Source of the DNA: Rhizobium mesoamericanum STM3625
GTDB taxonomy: Bacteria; Pseudomonadota; Alphaproteobacteria; Rhizobiales; Rhizobiaceae
Reading direction: 5' to 3'
NCBI RefSeq assembly: GCF_000312665.1
Contig: NZ_HF536773.1
Span: 655,672-719,671 of the forward strand
DNA: 64,000 bases
In this document: piece by piece, positions 26,366-36,300 of the stretch
Position numbering within the stretch: the first letter of the stretch is position 1
Layout of the letters: the number at the start of each line of letters is the position of its first letter
Notes under the pieces: generated by a model
Databases searched by the model: none
The model's input: the letters and a program-made list of their open reading frames with translations, nothing else
Told to the model about the DNA's origin: nothing
Position numbers and translations under genes: made by a program

Positions 26366-26857
26366 TCACACGCTTGCGCCGAGCGTGATGAGAAGTTCAT
26401 CCAACTGCTCGAACTGCTCGGGCATGACATCTTCCATGCCGACGAAAGCCTCGTCGAGCGCTTCCGTCGAGGGATAGAGTTCTTGCAGGACGAGAAGCGT
26501 CCTGCCGTCCTCTTCCTCGAAGGTCACGGTGGTGACGGCGGCGTTATCGCTTTCGTCATTGGTCCAGACGAGGCGCGAAGGAGGCAATACATCGACATAT
26601 TTGCCGAAGAAGACCATGGAGTCCGAGGCGTCGTGTCCAAACGCGATGCGATAGCTGCCCCCGGTGCGCACATCCATCTCGCAGGACAGTATGGGGACGC
26701 CCATCGATTTCGGCGCCCACCACAGCTTGAACAACTCGGGCTTGGTCCACGCGTCGAATACGAGGCGAACCGGAGCGTTAAAGGTGCGCGTTACGACGAG
26801 CTCGCACTCGGACCTCCGCTCGACCACCGTGCGGCCGTTACTCGCTCTGTCACCCAT
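26366..26857 (-). CDS. SRPBCC/AHSA1-family protein
   Basis: The 163-residue protein matches the START-like AHSA1 fold: VTRTFNAPVRLVFDAWTKPE, LFKLWWAPK, CEMDVRTGGSYRIAFGHD, and the C-terminal amphipathic helix EDVMPEQFEQLDELL. Such proteins bind hydrophobic ligands; in bacteria they are typically encoded next to an ArsR-type repressor, as here. Its start overlaps the end of the ArsR gene by 8 nt, so both are made from one transcript and the repressor probably controls the pair. Confidence 0.93.
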   Translation of the reverse strand: MGDRASNGRTVVERRSECELVVTRTFNAPVRLVFDAWTKPELFKLWWAPKSMGVPILSCEMDVRTGGSYRIAFGHDASDSMVFFGKYVDVLPPSRLVWTNDESDNAAVTTVTFEEEDGRTLLVLQELYPSTEALDEAFVGMEDVMPEQFEQLDELLITLGASV

Positions 26858-27200
26858 CGCCTTTCTCCTTCCGTTTTAAGGCCTCGACAACTTCGTCCAG
26901 CGCGTCGAAGCGTGCGTTCCAGATCTGGCGGCGCGCTTCGATCCAAGCCGCCTCTTCCTCAAGCCCGCCCAGGCCGAGCCTGCAAGTCCGCACGCGCCCG
27001 ACCTTCTCCGTCGTAACCAGCCCCGCCTGTTCCAAGACGCCGACGTGCTTTTTCATGCCCGTGAGGGTCATGTGGAACTTTTCTGCTAGCTCCGTGATCG
27101 AAGCATCCCCACTCCCGAGCCGCTCCAGAATGCCGCGCCGGGTGGCGTCCGAGAGCGCGGCAAAGGAGGCATCAAGGCGAGCTGTCGAAAACTGAACCAT
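26850..27200 (-). CDS. ArsR-family winged-helix repressor
   Basis: The 116-residue protein is a small winged helix regulator: FAALSDATRRGILERLGSG, then the recognition region ITELAEKFHMTLTGMKKHVG, then VLEQAGLVTTEKVGRVRTC. No clear metal-binding Cys motif is visible, so it belongs to the non-metal branch usually paired with SRPBCC proteins. It is the first gene of a two-gene overlapping unit and probably autoregulates it. Confidence 0.93.
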   Translation of the reverse strand: MVQFSTARLDASFAALSDATRRGILERLGSGDASITELAEKFHMTLTGMKKHVGVLEQAGLVTTEKVGRVRTCRLGLGGLEEEAAWIEARRQIWNARFDALDEVVEALKRKEKGDG

Positions 27201-27432
27201 ATGGTTCAGTCTTTAGCATGCGGACCGGCGTCACACAAGGGCGCGCCTGTGACCGGCGGCCGGGTATCAAGGAGGCTGCTAGGAATGGACATTCGAACTT
27301 CGCGGCCGAAAACGACCGGGCGCGCAGGATGCAACTGGAATAGAACTCACCTGGCCCAGCCACCGGGTCGGGCGCGCTGTTGCAACTGGCCAACGGCGAG
27401 ATTGTGGTGCCCAACCACTACCGCCCGAATTT

Positions 27433-27723
27433 CTAGCGACGGCTCCAAGCCAAGAATGGTCGGTAGTGACGTTCTACGATGCGTAAGGATCGGTCAGGCT
27501 GAATGACGTAGATCTCCTCGACTTCGCGTCCCGTTTGATCCGTGAAGGTATGGGGGAACGAAGAACCGATCGGCGACTTCGTGAGCTTCGTCCGCGGCTG
27601 CCCACTATAGGTTATACTGCCTGGGATGGGCGCTAGACCTTCAGACGAGTAAGAGCCTGAAACCACCATACAGCCTGCAAGGAGCAAGGCCGTCACGGCC
27701 AACGTTCCAATCTTCTCGATCAT
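27433..27723 (-). CDS. Small putative lipoprotein
   Basis: This 96-residue protein has a lipoprotein signal with lipobox LLAGC at about residues 14-18 (TLAVTALLLAGCMVV), so it should be lipidated at Cys18 and anchored in the envelope. The remainder is polar, with IYVIQPDRSLRIVERHYRP near the C-terminus. No family was recognised. It is flanked by noncoding sequence and an insertion-sequence-like remnant. Confidence 0.7.
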   Translation of the reverse strand: MIEKIGTLAVTALLLAGCMVVSGSYSSEGLAPIPGSITYSGQPRTKLTKSPIGSSFPHTFTDQTGREVEEIYVIQPDRSLRIVERHYRPFLAWSRR

Positions 27724-27829
27724 CGATCACCTCAGACTTATCGCGCGTGTGGAGCGGTTCGCAATTTCATGAAATCTTTAGCAGATATTGGCAATTCACT
27801 CACCACCTAAACCATCCCAACGAGTGTCT

Positions 27830-27935
27830 CCGTCGTGTGATTGCCTTGATCCGCAACCGCAATGGGCTGATGACCGGCGATGGCAACTGCTGGGATAGCC
27901 CCCGGGCCACCAGAGAACATGCCGCATGCGTTTAG
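27830..27935 (+). mobile_element. Possible IS3-family transposase remnant
   Basis: A short plus-strand stretch encodes NGLMTGDGNCWDSPRA, which resembles the RRGNCWDNAPME motif near the end of IS3-family OrfB transposases. Neither ends nor more of the transposase could be found, so this is a weak call. Confidence 0.25.
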
Positions 27936-27983
27936 GGCTCCAGCATTCGTGGCAGGTGTGGCTTTTCCCGTAGGAGGCGTCAG

Positions 27984-29420
27984 CTATATGCTAAGTCTCC
28001 CGTTTGCAATTTCGAATATAGCCGCGGCGGCACTTAAGAACAGTATCGCGAAAGCGGCCCTTTCCCAAGAGTTGAAGGTTCCTTTGCCCTGCTCCCTCCT
28101 CGCCAAATAAAAAAGAACCGTACCGGGGCAATAAAGAAGACTGGCAAGGAGCAGATGCTTCGCGCCTGCTGCATATATCAGACCGCTCGTATAGATCAGC
28201 GCCAGCAGAGATTGCACAAATTCGGATCGACCGGAGGTCCGTCCCGTTTCTCTGAAAGGTGTCGCCCTCCAGCTGAGTTTGACGCCGAAGGCTGCAACAA
28301 AAAAATATGGGATCAGTATCATCGAACTCGTCATCGCTACCGCCAATGTGAAGGCGTACTGCGTGAAAAGCGTGACGATGAGAAACAGCTGCACAAGAAT
28401 ATTCGTTAGCCAAAGCGCATTGGCAGGCACGCCCCGGCTGTTTTCCCTCGATAGAAAGCGAGGCATCGTTTCGTATTTTGACGCGGAGTAAAGGATCTCT
28501 GCGGCCAGCAGAACCCAGGCGAGATACGCGCCAGCCACAGAGATGATCAGTCCCAGGCTGACGAACACGGCCCCCCACGGTCCAACTGCTGCGGCAAGGA
28601 CACCTGCCATGGACGGGTTACGAAGTCGGCCAAGTTCAAAAGGTGAGAGTATGCCGTAGGACAGGAGTGTGACGGCAAGCATCAAGCCCAATACGATGAA
28701 GAAACCGCCAACCGTGGCGATCCCGACGTCAGACCTTCTCTTTGCATATCGTGAATAAACACTTGCACCCTCGATGCCAACGAAGACGAAAACAGTGATC
28801 AACATCGTCCGGCGTACCTGATCCGCAATGGCTGTAAAGGTGCGATCTCCACTTCCCCAGAATCCGCTGCTGAAGGCCTCCCATTTGAAGGCAAGGAGAA
28901 CCAGAACGATGAAAACCACAATGGGAATGAGTTTTGCCGCAGTAACCACGGCGTTTAAGGCGGCAGCTTGGCGGATGCCTCGAAGAATGAGCCAGTGCAT
29001 TCCCCAGAGCAGACACGACGATGTCATCACCGCAACGACCGTATTGCCATCTCCGAAAATTGGAAAGAACAAGCCGAGGGTCGATTTTATCAGAACAAAA
29101 TACGATACATTCCCTAAAAGGGCAGCGCTCCAATAACCGAATGCCGACAAGAAGCCGGCATAGTCGCCAAATCCCTCCTTGGCATATGCATATATGCCCG
29201 CGTCAAGGTCAGGTCGCCGCTCTGAAAGGGTTTGGAAGACGAAAGCCACCATCAGCATCCCGACACCGGCAATCGTCCACGCAATCACCGCGCCCAGCGG
29301 TCCGGTCGCACTGCCGAACGCCTGAGGCAGGGAAAAAATTCCTGCGCCGACCATGGAGCCAACCACGATTCCCATCAGGGTCCAGGCGGAAAACTTAGTC
29401 TGAGGAGAAGGACTGGACAT
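27984..29420 (-). CDS. APC-family basic amino acid antiporter (arginine/ornithine ArcD-like)
   Basis: The 478-residue protein has about twelve hydrophobic helices and matches the basic amino acid/polyamine antiporter group of the APC superfamily: LMGIVVGSMVGAGIFSLPQ (the unwound GSMxGAGIF segment of helix 1), DAGIYAYAKEGFG, FSAFGYWSAALLGNVSY-like helix 3, and FVFVGIEGASVYSRYAKRR. Such carriers exchange arginine for ornithine or agmatine across the inner membrane. No arginine deiminase genes neighbour it. TTTCCTCC on the plus strand just outside the start is a strong ribosome-binding site on the minus strand. Confidence 0.9.
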   Translation of the reverse strand: MSSPSPQTKFSAWTLMGIVVGSMVGAGIFSLPQAFGSATGPLGAVIAWTIAGVGMLMVAFVFQTLSERRPDLDAGIYAYAKEGFGDYAGFLSAFGYWSAALLGNVSYFVLIKSTLGLFFPIFGDGNTVVAVMTSSCLLWGMHWLILRGIRQAAALNAVVTAAKLIPIVVFIVLVLLAFKWEAFSSGFWGSGDRTFTAIADQVRRTMLITVFVFVGIEGASVYSRYAKRRSDVGIATVGGFFIVLGLMLAVTLLSYGILSPFELGRLRNPSMAGVLAAAVGPWGAVFVSLGLIISVAGAYLAWVLLAAEILYSASKYETMPRFLSRENSRGVPANALWLTNILVQLFLIVTLFTQYAFTLAVAMTSSMILIPYFFVAAFGVKLSWRATPFRETGRTSGRSEFVQSLLALIYTSGLIYAAGAKHLLLASLLYCPGTVLFYLARREQGKGTFNSWERAAFAILFLSAAAAIFEIANGRLSI

Positions 29421-29956
29421 GTTTCCTCCTTGAACTGGCTGTCGCCACGTCTAACGAATGACCTTACGCTGATCTCGCATTCGCAATCTTGTTTCTTCGG
29501 ACCAAACAGCCGCGCCTTGAGGCCGCCTCGCGCTGAGTAAGGACGGGAAGATTGAAAAGCACCAAAGCACCAAGAAGAACCTCAAACACGGCATTAGTCA
29601 GCGAGCCGCGCCCGCAGTCTCTATTTCTGCGTGTAGGAATATTGCGCGGTAGCAAAAAAACAAAGGCCTTCTCGGCACCGTTCTTTGGCAGTCCGTTGCC
29701 CATCGCCGTCGTTGCGTTCCTTTCCTCCTTTCCGGCGCTCCGCCTGCGATTTCAGCCCTCAGCACGGCACACCCATTCCGCGCCAACCAACAGATCTGCG
29801 ACTTGCCGCCCTCCACGTCTTTGCGGCCCTATGAGCCACCCCATTTGCGCGAGCGCAACGGGGACCCCGGGGTGCGGTCCGATCGCCTCCGGCCTTGTGA
29901 CAGCCATCGAGGCCGCAATGGTGCGGCCCCGAGACAGCAAAAAAGGAACTTGGACA
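29421..29956. other. Intergenic region upstream of the DUF736 gene
   Basis: A plus-strand frame from 29552 is open into the DUF736 gene, but the added N-terminus is Arg/Pro/Ser-rich and unlike the family. Nothing else is recognised; promoters for the flanking divergent genes probably lie here. Confidence 0.45.
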
Positions 29957-30268
29957 ATGGCAACCATCGGCATCTTCACGACCACCGAAAACGGCTTCGA
30001 CGGCTCGATCCGCACGCTTGCCCTCAACATCAAGGCGCGCATCGCCCGCATCGAAACGCCCTCCGACAAGGGACCGCATTTCCGCATCTACGCCGGCAAC
30101 GTCGAGTTTGGTGCGGCCTGGCAGAAGCACTCCAGCGAAAGCAATCGCGACTATCTCTCTGTCAAACTCGATGACCCGAGCTTTTCCGCTCCGATCTACG
30201 CAACCTTGGCAGAAGTCGAAGGTGAAGAAGGTTATCACCTGATCTGGTCCCGCCCGAACCGGGATTAA
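29957..30268 (+). CDS. DUF736 family protein
   Basis: The 103-residue protein begins MATIGIFTTTENGFDGSI and contains RIYAGNVEFGAAWQK and YLSVKLDDPSFSAPIYATL, the standard DUF736 pattern common on rhizobial plasmids near conjugation genes. Its function is not established. AAAAGGAA precedes the ATG at 29957; longer upstream in-frame starts do not fit the family. It is convergent with traG and ends just before a strong hairpin. Confidence 0.92.
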   Translation: MATIGIFTTTENGFDGSIRTLALNIKARIARIETPSDKGPHFRIYAGNVEFGAAWQKHSSESNRDYLSVKLDDPSFSAPIYATLAEVEGEEGYHLIWSRPNRD

Positions 30269-30278
30269 AATTAATGAA

Positions 30279-30308
30279 CCTGGCCTCGCCGCAAATGGCG
30301 GGGCCAGG
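30279..30308. terminator. Strong hairpin between DUF736 gene and traG
   Basis: A 12-bp stem (30279-30290 with 30297-30308, one G-T pair) encloses a 6-nt loop, GCAAAT. It is only 10 nt after the DUF736 stop codon. The downstream sequence on the plus strand is A-rich rather than T-rich, while the minus-strand side is T-rich; it may serve the convergent traG transcript as well. Confidence 0.6.
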
Positions 30309-30544
30309 CTAAAAACAATGCCGTCAAAATGGCTTAGACGAGCGGGCTGTGGCACGCAGAAAACCACGCTTGGATTGCTCGACGAATTCGAGCAGGATCG
30401 TTTTAGAGGCTGACCAGGCGAGCTGATTAGCGCCTCCAACGTCATCCCGACCCTAACGGCGATCCATCATTCCCCCGCACCACACCGGCGGGTGGCGCCG
30501 CCATGCCGGGTTCCTTGCAGCCCGCGTCGATGACCCAGTGCCAC

Positions 30545-32551
30545 TCAATCCTGCGACTTTGTATTGGACGATTGGCGCGATTTCGTCTCCACCACCTTTC
30601 CCGGATCGATCGAATCCGCCCGACCAGACCTCCCCTCTTCCGTCGAATGGAAACGGTTCGTCTCGACGCAAGCCTTCATATCGGATCGTCGGAACCAGAT
30701 CGCCCGTCCGCATCGAAGAGGCGGGTTCCCTCCGGTGAAAACGATCTGCTCATCGGCTCGCATCGACAACACCTCATGCGGTTGGATCAACGGTCGGGCC
30801 GCAAGTTGTTTCGAGCGGGTGCGCGACGATCCCCTCGACTGGAAGCTATGGCTGACCTGGTCGATCTCGACCGTCGTCGTGCCGCAACGCCGGGAGATAT
30901 AGTCCGCTGTCTCAGGATCGTTGATTGCCGAAAAGCTGATCCAGCTTGCACTCTCGAACCACTTGCTGGTCGCGTCGCGCCCGCCATAGGTTTCACGCAT
31001 CTGACCAATCGACTGGTAGATCATCGTCAGTGTGACCCCGTACTTACGGCCAGCGTCGCGTGCGGTCTCAAGAATGCGCATGAAGCCCAGCCTTGCGGCC
31101 TCGTCGAGGAGGAAGAGCGCGCGTCCCTTCATTGCCCCGTCACGGTTGTAAATCGCGTTCAGGAACGAGCCGATGATGACCCGTGCTACGCCGGCATGGG
31201 TCTCGAGTGTCTTCAGATCGAGGGCCACGAACACGTCGGTATTGCCGGACGCGATCTCATCGGTCTTGAAGGTCGATCCGGCAACCAGTGCGGCATAGTT
31301 CGGATAGCTCAGCCAATGCGTCTCCTTGATGGCGTTGGCATAAACGCCGGAGAAGGTTTCTGGCGTCATGTTGACGAAGGCTGCAACATTTTCTCTTACG
31401 AAGTCGGATTGTGAACTGTCATAGATCGCCTGAAGGCGCTGGCGCAGTTGCGGCTCTGGCTCGGAGAGATTGGCGCGCACCTGGCGAAGCGTCTGGTCCT
31501 TGATTTCGGTATGCCCGGACAGGCACACATCGGCGATGATCGCGGTCAGTAACTGCAAACCGGAGGCACGAAAGAAGTCATCGCGAACGCCACTGACGCG
31601 GCCGCTGTCGCTCATGATCCAGGACGCGACCGCAGCGATATCCTCTTCCTTTGTTCCGCCCTGCTGTCCGATCCAGTCCAAAGCGTTGAACCCGGTCTCA
31701 GGATGCTTGGGGTCGAGGATCCTGATGCATCGGTCGGCGCCCTCGCGATGGCTGGACACCATCGGCGCCACCTCGTTCGATGGGTCGAGAACGATGAGCG
31801 TGCCACCCCATTTGAGGGCCGTCGGGATTGTCACTGACGTCGTCTTGAAGCCGCCCGATCCGGCAAAGACGATGCCGTGCGAGGAGCCGAAGGAACCGTC
31901 AAAGCAAAGGAGAGGCGACTTGCCGCCGGCGCCCCATGTCCGCGGATCGTCGGCACGGAACCAGCGTGCGGCCGTACTGTCCCGGTCTACGCGATAGCGC
32001 TCGCCGATAACGATACCGCCAGCTTCGCCAAACAGCTTCCCCGCATCAGTCAACGTCATCCAGTCGGCTTCGCCGTGCATGGCGCGTTTTCCCCGTATCC
32101 GCTTCGGTCTGCTCGGCGCGAAAGCGGCATTGCCTGTCAGCCCGACACGGAGCGCGAAACATCCGGTCATGAGTACGGCTGCGGCGCCAATCCCGATTGC
32201 AGGATCGACATAAGTGAAGATGGACTTTCTCGTCGAAGCCTCTCCCGCAAAAGCAGAAAGGTAAGCCGTCGCCTGAACGGCTGCGATCAGGATCGTTGCA
32301 ACGCAGCCGGCAACAACGCCCCAGCCAACAGAGCGGATGCTTTGCGAACCGGCAGAAGCAAAGAGGATAACGACGCCCACTCCGGCCGCCGCGATGTACG
32401 GGGCCGCTATTGCGACCCTCGCAAGCACAAGCTTTTCTGGCTGCGTCTTGCCAAAGGCCAAGAGCCAGTGCTCGATCCCCGTCATGCCGATGGTGACGAC
32501 GCTCATCAGGACGATCGACAACACGAAGAGTGCGGCCTTATTCGCCGTCAT
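30545..32551 (-). CDS. traG: Conjugal transfer coupling protein TraG (VirD4-like)
   Basis: The 668-residue protein is the type IV coupling protein that passes the relaxase-DNA complex to the mating channel. It has N-terminal membrane helices (ALFVLSIVLMSVVTIGM, then four more in the first 150 residues), a Walker A motif GSGGFKTTS, the segment TLIVLDPSNE, and a Walker B ALFLLDEAARLG. VARVIIGSFLNAIYNRDG is typical of Ti-plasmid TraG. The ATG at 32551 follows GGAGG and overlaps the end of traD by 14 nt; an in-frame start 18 nt upstream is possible. It is last in the traC-traD-traG unit. Length matches the family. Confidence 0.96.
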   Translation of the reverse strand: MTANKAALFVLSIVLMSVVTIGMTGIEHWLLAFGKTQPEKLVLARVAIAAPYIAAAGVGVVILFASAGSQSIRSVGWGVVAGCVATILIAAVQATAYLSAFAGEASTRKSIFTYVDPAIGIGAAAVLMTGCFALRVGLTGNAAFAPSRPKRIRGKRAMHGEADWMTLTDAGKLFGEAGGIVIGERYRVDRDSTAARWFRADDPRTWGAGGKSPLLCFDGSFGSSHGIVFAGSGGFKTTSVTIPTALKWGGTLIVLDPSNEVAPMVSSHREGADRCIRILDPKHPETGFNALDWIGQQGGTKEEDIAAVASWIMSDSGRVSGVRDDFFRASGLQLLTAIIADVCLSGHTEIKDQTLRQVRANLSEPEPQLRQRLQAIYDSSQSDFVRENVAAFVNMTPETFSGVYANAIKETHWLSYPNYAALVAGSTFKTDEIASGNTDVFVALDLKTLETHAGVARVIIGSFLNAIYNRDGAMKGRALFLLDEAARLGFMRILETARDAGRKYGVTLTMIYQSIGQMRETYGGRDATSKWFESASWISFSAINDPETADYISRRCGTTTVEIDQVSHSFQSRGSSRTRSKQLAARPLIQPHEVLSMRADEQIVFTGGNPPLRCGRAIWFRRSDMKACVETNRFHSTEEGRSGRADSIDPGKVVETKSRQSSNTKSQD

Positions 32552-32753
32552 TGCCGAAGGCCTCCGCACCGATTGCCGTAAGACGCGTCCTTTCGCTTTC
32601 GTCCAAGGTCAGGCGGCGATTGAGTTCGATCAACGCACCGAGAAGAAGGGCACGCTTCTCATATCGGAGGCCTGCTTTGACGATCAGGCCACCGAGTTCG
32701 ATCTTGTCGCGCGTATCTTTCTTGCGCGCTTGCATTGTCATCGTGCGCTGCAT
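32538..32753 (-). CDS. traD: Conjugal transfer protein TraD
   Basis: The 71-residue protein starts at 32753 and matches the small Ti-plasmid TraD: KKDTRDKIELGGLIVKAGL followed by LLLGALIELNRRL. Ti-type TraD is an accessory factor of DNA processing; its exact step is not known. It starts 4 nt after the stop of traC and overlaps traG, consistent with a single transcript from the oriT side. A much longer in-frame extension to 32939 overlaps traC and is rejected. Confidence 0.92.
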   Translation of the reverse strand: MQRTMTMQARKKDTRDKIELGGLIVKAGLRYEKRALLLGALIELNRRLTLDESERTRLTAIGAEAFGNDGE

Positions 32754-32757
32754 CCGC

Positions 32758-33054
32758 TCAAGCCTCGCCAGCGCTGCTCTCAGCCGCGCCAGACGTGACA
32801 GGCGCCATCTCCGTGGTGCTTGTGCTGCCTGGCCCTGCCCTCTCCATTCCATTCGATAAAGCCTTGCCTTTGCGAAACCGCCCGGCCAAATCCGCCAACG
32901 CTGCATGAAGATCAGCTTCCTCGACTTCGATCTCGCCAAGTCCGGCCTTGAGCGCGATGCGGCCGATGCGTTCGGCGTCCTTCGTCTCTGCCTGTTTCAA
33001 CTGGTCCTGAAGCTTGGCGATATCTTCGCGGATCCTTGAGGCTGACTTCTTCAT
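32758..33054 (-). CDS. traC: Conjugal transfer protein TraC
   Basis: The 98-residue protein begins MKKSASRIREDIAKLQDQLK and continues with AERIGRIALKAGLGEIEVEE and LADLAGRFRKG, as in Ti-plasmid TraC, a relaxosome accessory protein. The lysine- and glutamate-rich helical N-terminus suits DNA or protein contacts at oriT. The start at 33054 follows GGACGATCCGA; an upstream in-frame extension crosses the oriT region and is rejected. It is the first gene of the traCDG unit, transcribed away from oriT. Confidence 0.93.
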   Translation of the reverse strand: MKKSASRIREDIAKLQDQLKQAETKDAERIGRIALKAGLGEIEVEEADLHAALADLAGRFRKGKALSNGMERAGPGSTSTTEMAPVTSGAAESSAGEA

Positions 33055-33189
33055 TCGGATCGTCCTTTCGTGCCGGTTTAGATCGTGAACAGCACCAGAG
33101 TCGGCCAAATCGGGCCGTCGATCTACCAACAGAAATGCGAGTTGGCGTAGCCAACGCCATTGAGCATGATCCCGGCCGGTTCGAAGGAG

Positions 33190-33254
33190 CTTCATCCAAG
33201 GGCGCAATTATACGTCGCTGGCGCGACGCCCCTGCTTTTGGCGCCTGACGGCGC
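33190..33254. other. Origin of conjugal transfer (oriT), Ti/RSF1010 type
   Basis: Between traC and the divergent traA, the core CCAAGGGCGCAATTATACG (33196-33214) is followed by an inverted repeat CGTCGC-TGGC-GCGACG, and then by GCGCC-TGAC-GGCGC (33241-33254). The first part matches the oriT nic region of Ti plasmids, which resembles that of RSF1010. The location between traC and traA is the usual one. The exact nick position is not marked because it cannot be read from sequence alone. Confidence 0.88.
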
Positions 33255-33308
33255 TGCCGCTCTCAACGAACCAGATGATTTTCTTCGTTTGAAGGAGCAT
33301 TCGCCGCC

Positions 33309-36300
33309 GTGGCCGTCCCTCATTTCTCCGTCAGCATCGTCGCCCGCGGCTCCGGCCGCAGCGTCGTGCTGTCGGCGGCCTACCGGCATTGCGCGAAAAT
33401 GGAATACGAGCGGGAAGCGCGGGTCATCGACTACACCCGCAAGCAGGGCCTGCTCCACGAAGAGTTTGTCATTCCGGCCGATTCACCGGAATGGTTGAGG
33501 GCGATCGTTGCCAATCGCTCCGTCTCAGGCGCTTCTGAAGCTTTCTGGAATAGGGTCGAGGCCTTCGAGAAGCGCAGCGATGCTCAGCTTGCCAAGGATG
33601 TCACCTTGGCGCTCCCGGTCGAATTGACAGCCGAGCAGAACATCGCGCTTGTGCGCGATTTCGTTAAACAACATATCACCGCCAAGGGTGTGGTTGCCGA
33701 CTGGGTCTATCACGATGCACCAGGCAATCCTCATGTTCATCTGATGACGCCGCTTAGGCCTCTGGCCGAAGACGGCTTCGGCGCGAAGAAGGTCGCGGTT
33801 CTCGGGCCGGATGGCAATCCGATACGCAACAATGCCGGCAAGATTGTCTATGAGCTTTGGGCCGGAAGTGTCGACGACTTCAACGCGTTTCGAGACGGCT
33901 GGTTTGCCTGCCAGAACCGCCATCTGGCGCTCGCCGGTCTGGACATCCGCATCGATGGACGCTCCTTCGAAAAACAACACATTGCTCTGGAGCCGACCAT
34001 TCACCTCGGCGTCGGCACCAAAGCGATCGAGCGCAAGGCGGAACAATCCGGGTGGAAGCCTCAATCCTTGGCTCCCAAGCTGGAACGCCTCGATCTTCAG
34101 GCTCAGCGCCGCGCCGAGAATGCCCGTCGGATAACGCGCCGTCCGGCGATCGTCATCGACCTGATCACGCGGGAAAAAAGCGTCTTCGACGAACGCGATG
34201 TCGCAAATATCCTGCATCGCTACATCGACGATGCCGCTCTGTTCCAGAGCTTGATGGTGAGGATCCTGCAGAACCCGGAAACGCTCCGCCTCGAAGGCGA
34301 GCGGATCGACTTTGCGACGGGTATTCGGGTGCCAGCGAAGTATACGACGCGGGATCAGATCCGGCTTGAAGCCGAGATGATCAACCGGGCGATTTGGCTG
34401 TCGCGCCGGGCTTCTCATGGCATCCGCGAGACGGTGCTTGAGAGAACCTTTGTTCGCCATTCGAGTCTGTCGGATGAGCAGCAGACGGCGATCGCCCACA
34501 TGACCGGCAGCGAACGGATTGCCGCCGTCATCGGCCGCGCAGGCGCCGGCAAGACGACGATGATGAAAGGGGCGCGCGAGGCTTGGGAAGCGGCCGGTTA
34601 TCACGTGGTCGGCGGTGCGCTCGCCGGCAAAGCGGCCGAGGGTCTTGAGAAGGAAGCGGGCATCGCCTCGCGCACGCTCGCATCCTGGGAGCTTCGATGG
34701 AATGCGGGTCGCAACCAGCTCGACGACAAGACGGTGTTCGTCCTTGATGAGGCTGGAATGGTGTCGTCGCGGCAGATGGCCGTGTTCGTCGAAGCCGCAA
34801 CCAGATCTGGGGCAAAGCTTGTCCTGGTCGGTGACCCGCAACAACTTCAACCGATCGAGGCGGGCGCCGCGTTTCGCGCGATTGCCGATCGGATCGGTTA
34901 TGCCGAACTGGAAACGATCTATCGCCAGCGCGAACAATGGATGCGTGATGCTTCGCTCGATCTTGCCCGCGGTAACGTTGGCAAAGCGGTTGATGCATAC
35001 AGGGCGAACGGGCGCTTTGTCGGGTTGGAGCTCAAGGCACAGGCGGTTGAAGTCCTGATTTCCGACTGGAACCACGACTATGATCCTTCGAAGACCAGCT
35101 TGATCCTTGCACACCTTCGCCGTGACGTGCGGATGCTGAACGAAATGGCGCGCACCAAGCTGGTCGAGCGCGGCGTTGTTGCCGAGGGCTTTGCCTTCGA
35201 GACTGAGGACGGCACCCGCAAATTCGCCGCCGGCGACCAGATCGTGTTCCTCAAGAACGAGGGGAGCCTTGGCGTCAAGAACGGTATGCTCGCCAAGGTC
35301 CTTGACGCCGGACCTGGCCGGCTGGTGGCGGCCGTCGGCGAAGGCGAGCATCGCCGGCTGATAGCGGTCGACGAGCGCTTCTACAACAATGTCGATCTCG
35401 GCTATGCAACGACGATCCACAAGAGCCAGGGCGCCACCATTGACCGGGTGAAGGTGCTCGCGTCCCTGTCACTCGATCGCCACCTCACCTACGTCGCCAT
35501 GACGCGCCACCGCGAGGATCTCACGGTCTATTACGGCCGCCGCTCCTTCGCCATATCAGGTGGCCTCGTCCCGATCCTGTCGCGCCAAAATGCAAAAGAA
35601 GCGACGCTCGATTACGAGCAGGCGTCGTTCTACGCCCAGGCGCTGCGCTTTGCGGGGGCTCGCGGCCTTCATCTCGTCAACGTCGCCCGCACGATCGCCC
35701 GCGATCGCCTCGAATGGACAGTTCGGCAGAAACAGAAACTCGCCGATCTCGGCGCACGCCTTGCAGCCATCAGTGCTGCGTTCGCACTGGTAGGCGGCAA
35801 GAACAAGCAATCCATCTCCGGCACGATCAAGGCCAAGCCGATGGTTTCAGGCATCACCACCTTTTCGAAATCGCTCGAACAGGCTGTCGAGGACAAACTT
35901 GCCGCCGATCCCGGTCTGAAGAAACAGTGGGCGGACGTGTCGGCCCGCTTTCATCTCGTCTACGCTCAGCCGGAAGCGGCCTTCAAGGCGATCAATGTCG
36001 ACGCCATGATCAAGGACCGGTCGGTTGCGCAATCCACTCTTGCAAGGATTGCTGCCGTTCCCGAAAGCTTTGGTCCATTGAAGGGCAAGACCGGTCTTCT
36101 CGCCAGCCGTACCAACAAGCAGGACCGGGAAAAAGCCATCGCCACCGTGCCGGCGCTCGCCCGCAATCTTGAGCGTTTTCTTCGTGAGCGGGCAGAGGTC
36201 GAGTTGAAACATGAGACGGAGGAGCGCGCGGTCCGTCTGAAGGTTTCGATCGACATCCCGGCGCTCTCACCAGCGGCCAAGCAAACGCTCGAACGCGTCC

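Noticed and set aside
33525..35420. 631-residue minus-strand open frame opposite traA
   Set aside because: It is fully antisense to the conserved TraA relaxase/helicase, has no recognisable domain, and is explained by the high GC content of the plus-strand gene.
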